DNA of 64,000 nucleotides, taken from contig NZ_AVPJ01000001.1 of assembly GCF_000768705.1 (NCBI RefSeq), positions 186,001-250,000 of the forward strand, given 5' to 3'. This DNA is from Knoellia sinensis KCTC 19936. Lineage in GTDB: Bacteria > Actinomycetota > Actinomycetes > Actinomycetales > Dermatophilaceae. Each line of letters begins with the position of its first letter. Within the stretch, counting starts at the first letter, position 1. Shown here piece by piece: positions 63,117 to 64,000 of the stretch. The notes under the pieces were generated by a model. It searched no databases. It had not been told where the DNA came from and worked only from the letters and a program-made list of their open reading frames with translations. Position numbers and translations under genes: made by a program.

Positions 63117-64000
63117 TCAGCGGGGCAGGAGACGGAGGGCTTCGTGAAGCGAGCGGGAGATCGGTGCCGCCGTCTCGCTGCCGTGGCCGCCCTGACTGAC
63201 CGCGACGGACACGGCATACCGGGGCTTGTTCGTCGGCGCGTAGGACAGGAACCACGAGGTGTCGGACTTCCCGAAGACTTCGGAGGTGCCGGTCTTGCCG
63301 GACACCGGCCAATCAGCCGCCATTCCTCGGAACGTGGGTGCCGCCGTCCCGCTCACCACGACGGCCCGCAGCGCGGCGTGGAGGTAGGTCGCCACGGCCG
63401 GAGGCAGGTTCGTCCGGTGCTCGGGACCCGCCGGAATCGCCTGTGCCGCACCGGAGACCGGATCCACCGACCGCACGCCGACGCGTGGCGCCCGCACCAC
63501 ACCTCCGTTGGCGATCGCGGAATACGCCACCCCCATCTGGAGCGGGGTCGTCGCGACGTCTCCCTGCCCGATGGAGAAATTGACGGCGTCGCCGGCGCGA
63601 AAGTTCGCGCCATCGACACAGTTCTCCTTCGCGAGCGAGACGAGGTATGCCGCCCGCCCCGGATCCGTCTTGGCGACCTCGGGATACCCGGACTTCGCCC
63701 GCTCACAGGTCTCGTCCTTGGTCCGTTCCCAGGTGTCGCGCTTCCAGGCACGGTCAGGAATGCGCCCTGCGCTCTCACCGGGGAGGTCGATGCCGGTGCG
63801 AGCACCGAGCCCGAAGTCCCGCACCGTCGTCAGGAACGGATCCTTGGCATCGCTCCCACGAAGCCCACCCAGGGCCAGCCACGACCGGTAGGCCGCGTCG
63901 TAGAAGACGGTGTCGCAGGAGACCTCGAGGGCTTTGTGGAACGTGATCGGTCCGTAGGCTCGCGACTCGAAGTTGCGGAACGTCCGGTTGCCGATGCGAT
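63117..64000 (-). CDS. Penicillin-binding protein, class B transpeptidase (partial, C-terminal part)
   Basis: The last 294 residues of a peptidoglycan transpeptidase whose 5-prime part lies beyond the right edge. The second active-site motif appears as SCDTVFY, the third as VSGKTGTSEVFG. The catalytic SxxK serine is outside the window. Segments GLGARTGIDLPGESAGRIP and NFSIGQGDVATTPLQMGVAY are typical of the PBP2/FtsI-like class B group. It would crosslink peptidoglycan at the outer membrane face. Which PBP it is cannot be told without the N-terminus. Confidence 0.87.
   Translation of the reverse strand, partial: RIGNRTFRNFESRAYGPITFHKALEVSCDTVFYDAAYRSWLALGGLRGSDAKDPFLTTVRDFGLGARTGIDLPGESAGRIPDRAWKRDTWERTKDETCERAKSGYPEVAKTDPGRAAYLVSLAKENCVDGANFRAGDAVNFSIGQGDVATTPLQMGVAYSAIANGGVVRAPRVGVRSVDPVSGAAQAIPAGPEHRTNLPPAVATYLHAALRAVVVSGTAAPTFRGMAADWPVSGKTGTSEVFGKSDTSWFLSYAPTNKPRYAVSVAVSQGGHGSETAAPISRSLHEALRLLPR

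Overview
The window reads as chromosomal DNA of a high-G+C actinobacterium. Support comes from the ClgR-CinA-PgsA-RimO-FtsK neighbourhood, the rpsO-pnp pair, dapA next to an RNase J gene, an Sdh1-type succinate dehydrogenase, a WXG100-type gene group, pervasive GTG starts and many apparently leaderless genes. A member of the Micrococcales, possibly Intrasporangiaceae, is my inference from gene order and style; no rRNA is present to test it.

Layout. 1-9 kb (mostly minus strand): partial clgR, then cinA, pgsA and rimO as an overlapping operon; a membrane dipeptidase; a small ion-channel-like protein; a MauE-type redox membrane protein; ftsK. 8.8-12.3 kb: sdhC-sdhA-sdhB. 12.4-16.6 kb: rnj and dapA facing away from thyA and dfrA, with a large nested palindrome between the last two. 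16.5-20.6 kb: a flavin reductase, an enoyl-CoA hydratase/GNAT/azlC/azlD operon, and dapB. 20.6-23.2 kb: a four-gene orphan module (tandem YbaB-like protein, helical EspC/WXG-like protein, WXG protein with a hydrophobic tail, 4-TM protein) and a 46-residue ORF behind an operator-like repeat. 23.4-28.9 kb: a membrane protein fused to a lipoprotein-like segment, a glycosyltransferase, pnp and rpsO.

29.0-56.9 kb is a large surface-polysaccharide locus: tyrosine phosphatase, BY-kinase/chain-length regulator, two polymerase/ligase-type membrane proteins, six glycosyltransferases, two polysaccharide deacetylases, an amidotransferase of the asparagine synthase type, a methyltransferase-acyltransferase fusion, an ABC exporter, two FkbM methyltransferases, a UDP-sugar epimerase, a UDP-sugar dehydrogenase and a membrane 4,6-dehydratase. 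A PqqD-like protein, a nucleotidyltransferase-like protein and a secreted protein sit at its edge. Nucleotide sugars would be made by the epimerase, dehydratase and dehydrogenase, assembled by the glycosyltransferases, flipped perhaps by the ABC exporter, polymerised, and controlled by the kinase/phosphatase pair. No initiating phosphoglycosyltransferase or Wzx flippase is in view. The part from about 45 to 53.6 kb, above all 52.5-53.5 kb, is visibly richer in A+T than its surroundings and may have been acquired.

57-64 kb returns to housekeeping and metabolic genes: a YtcJ-like amidohydrolase, a PLP decarboxylase, an ArsR/SRPBCC pair with a textbook promoter-operator, a VOC protein, dihydrolipoamide dehydrogenase and the C-terminal part of a class B penicillin-binding protein running off the end.

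Three non-genic signals stand out. Long, often nested palindromes without U-tracts lie just after stop codons. A 23-base repeat is shared by two distant intergenic regions. The 7-mer GTATGCC/GGCATAC is strongly over-represented in coding and non-coding DNA alike. No tRNA, rRNA, CRISPR array, transposase or integrase was seen. No gene-free stretch exceeds 300 bases; the longest are 52549-52814 and 22849-23081.
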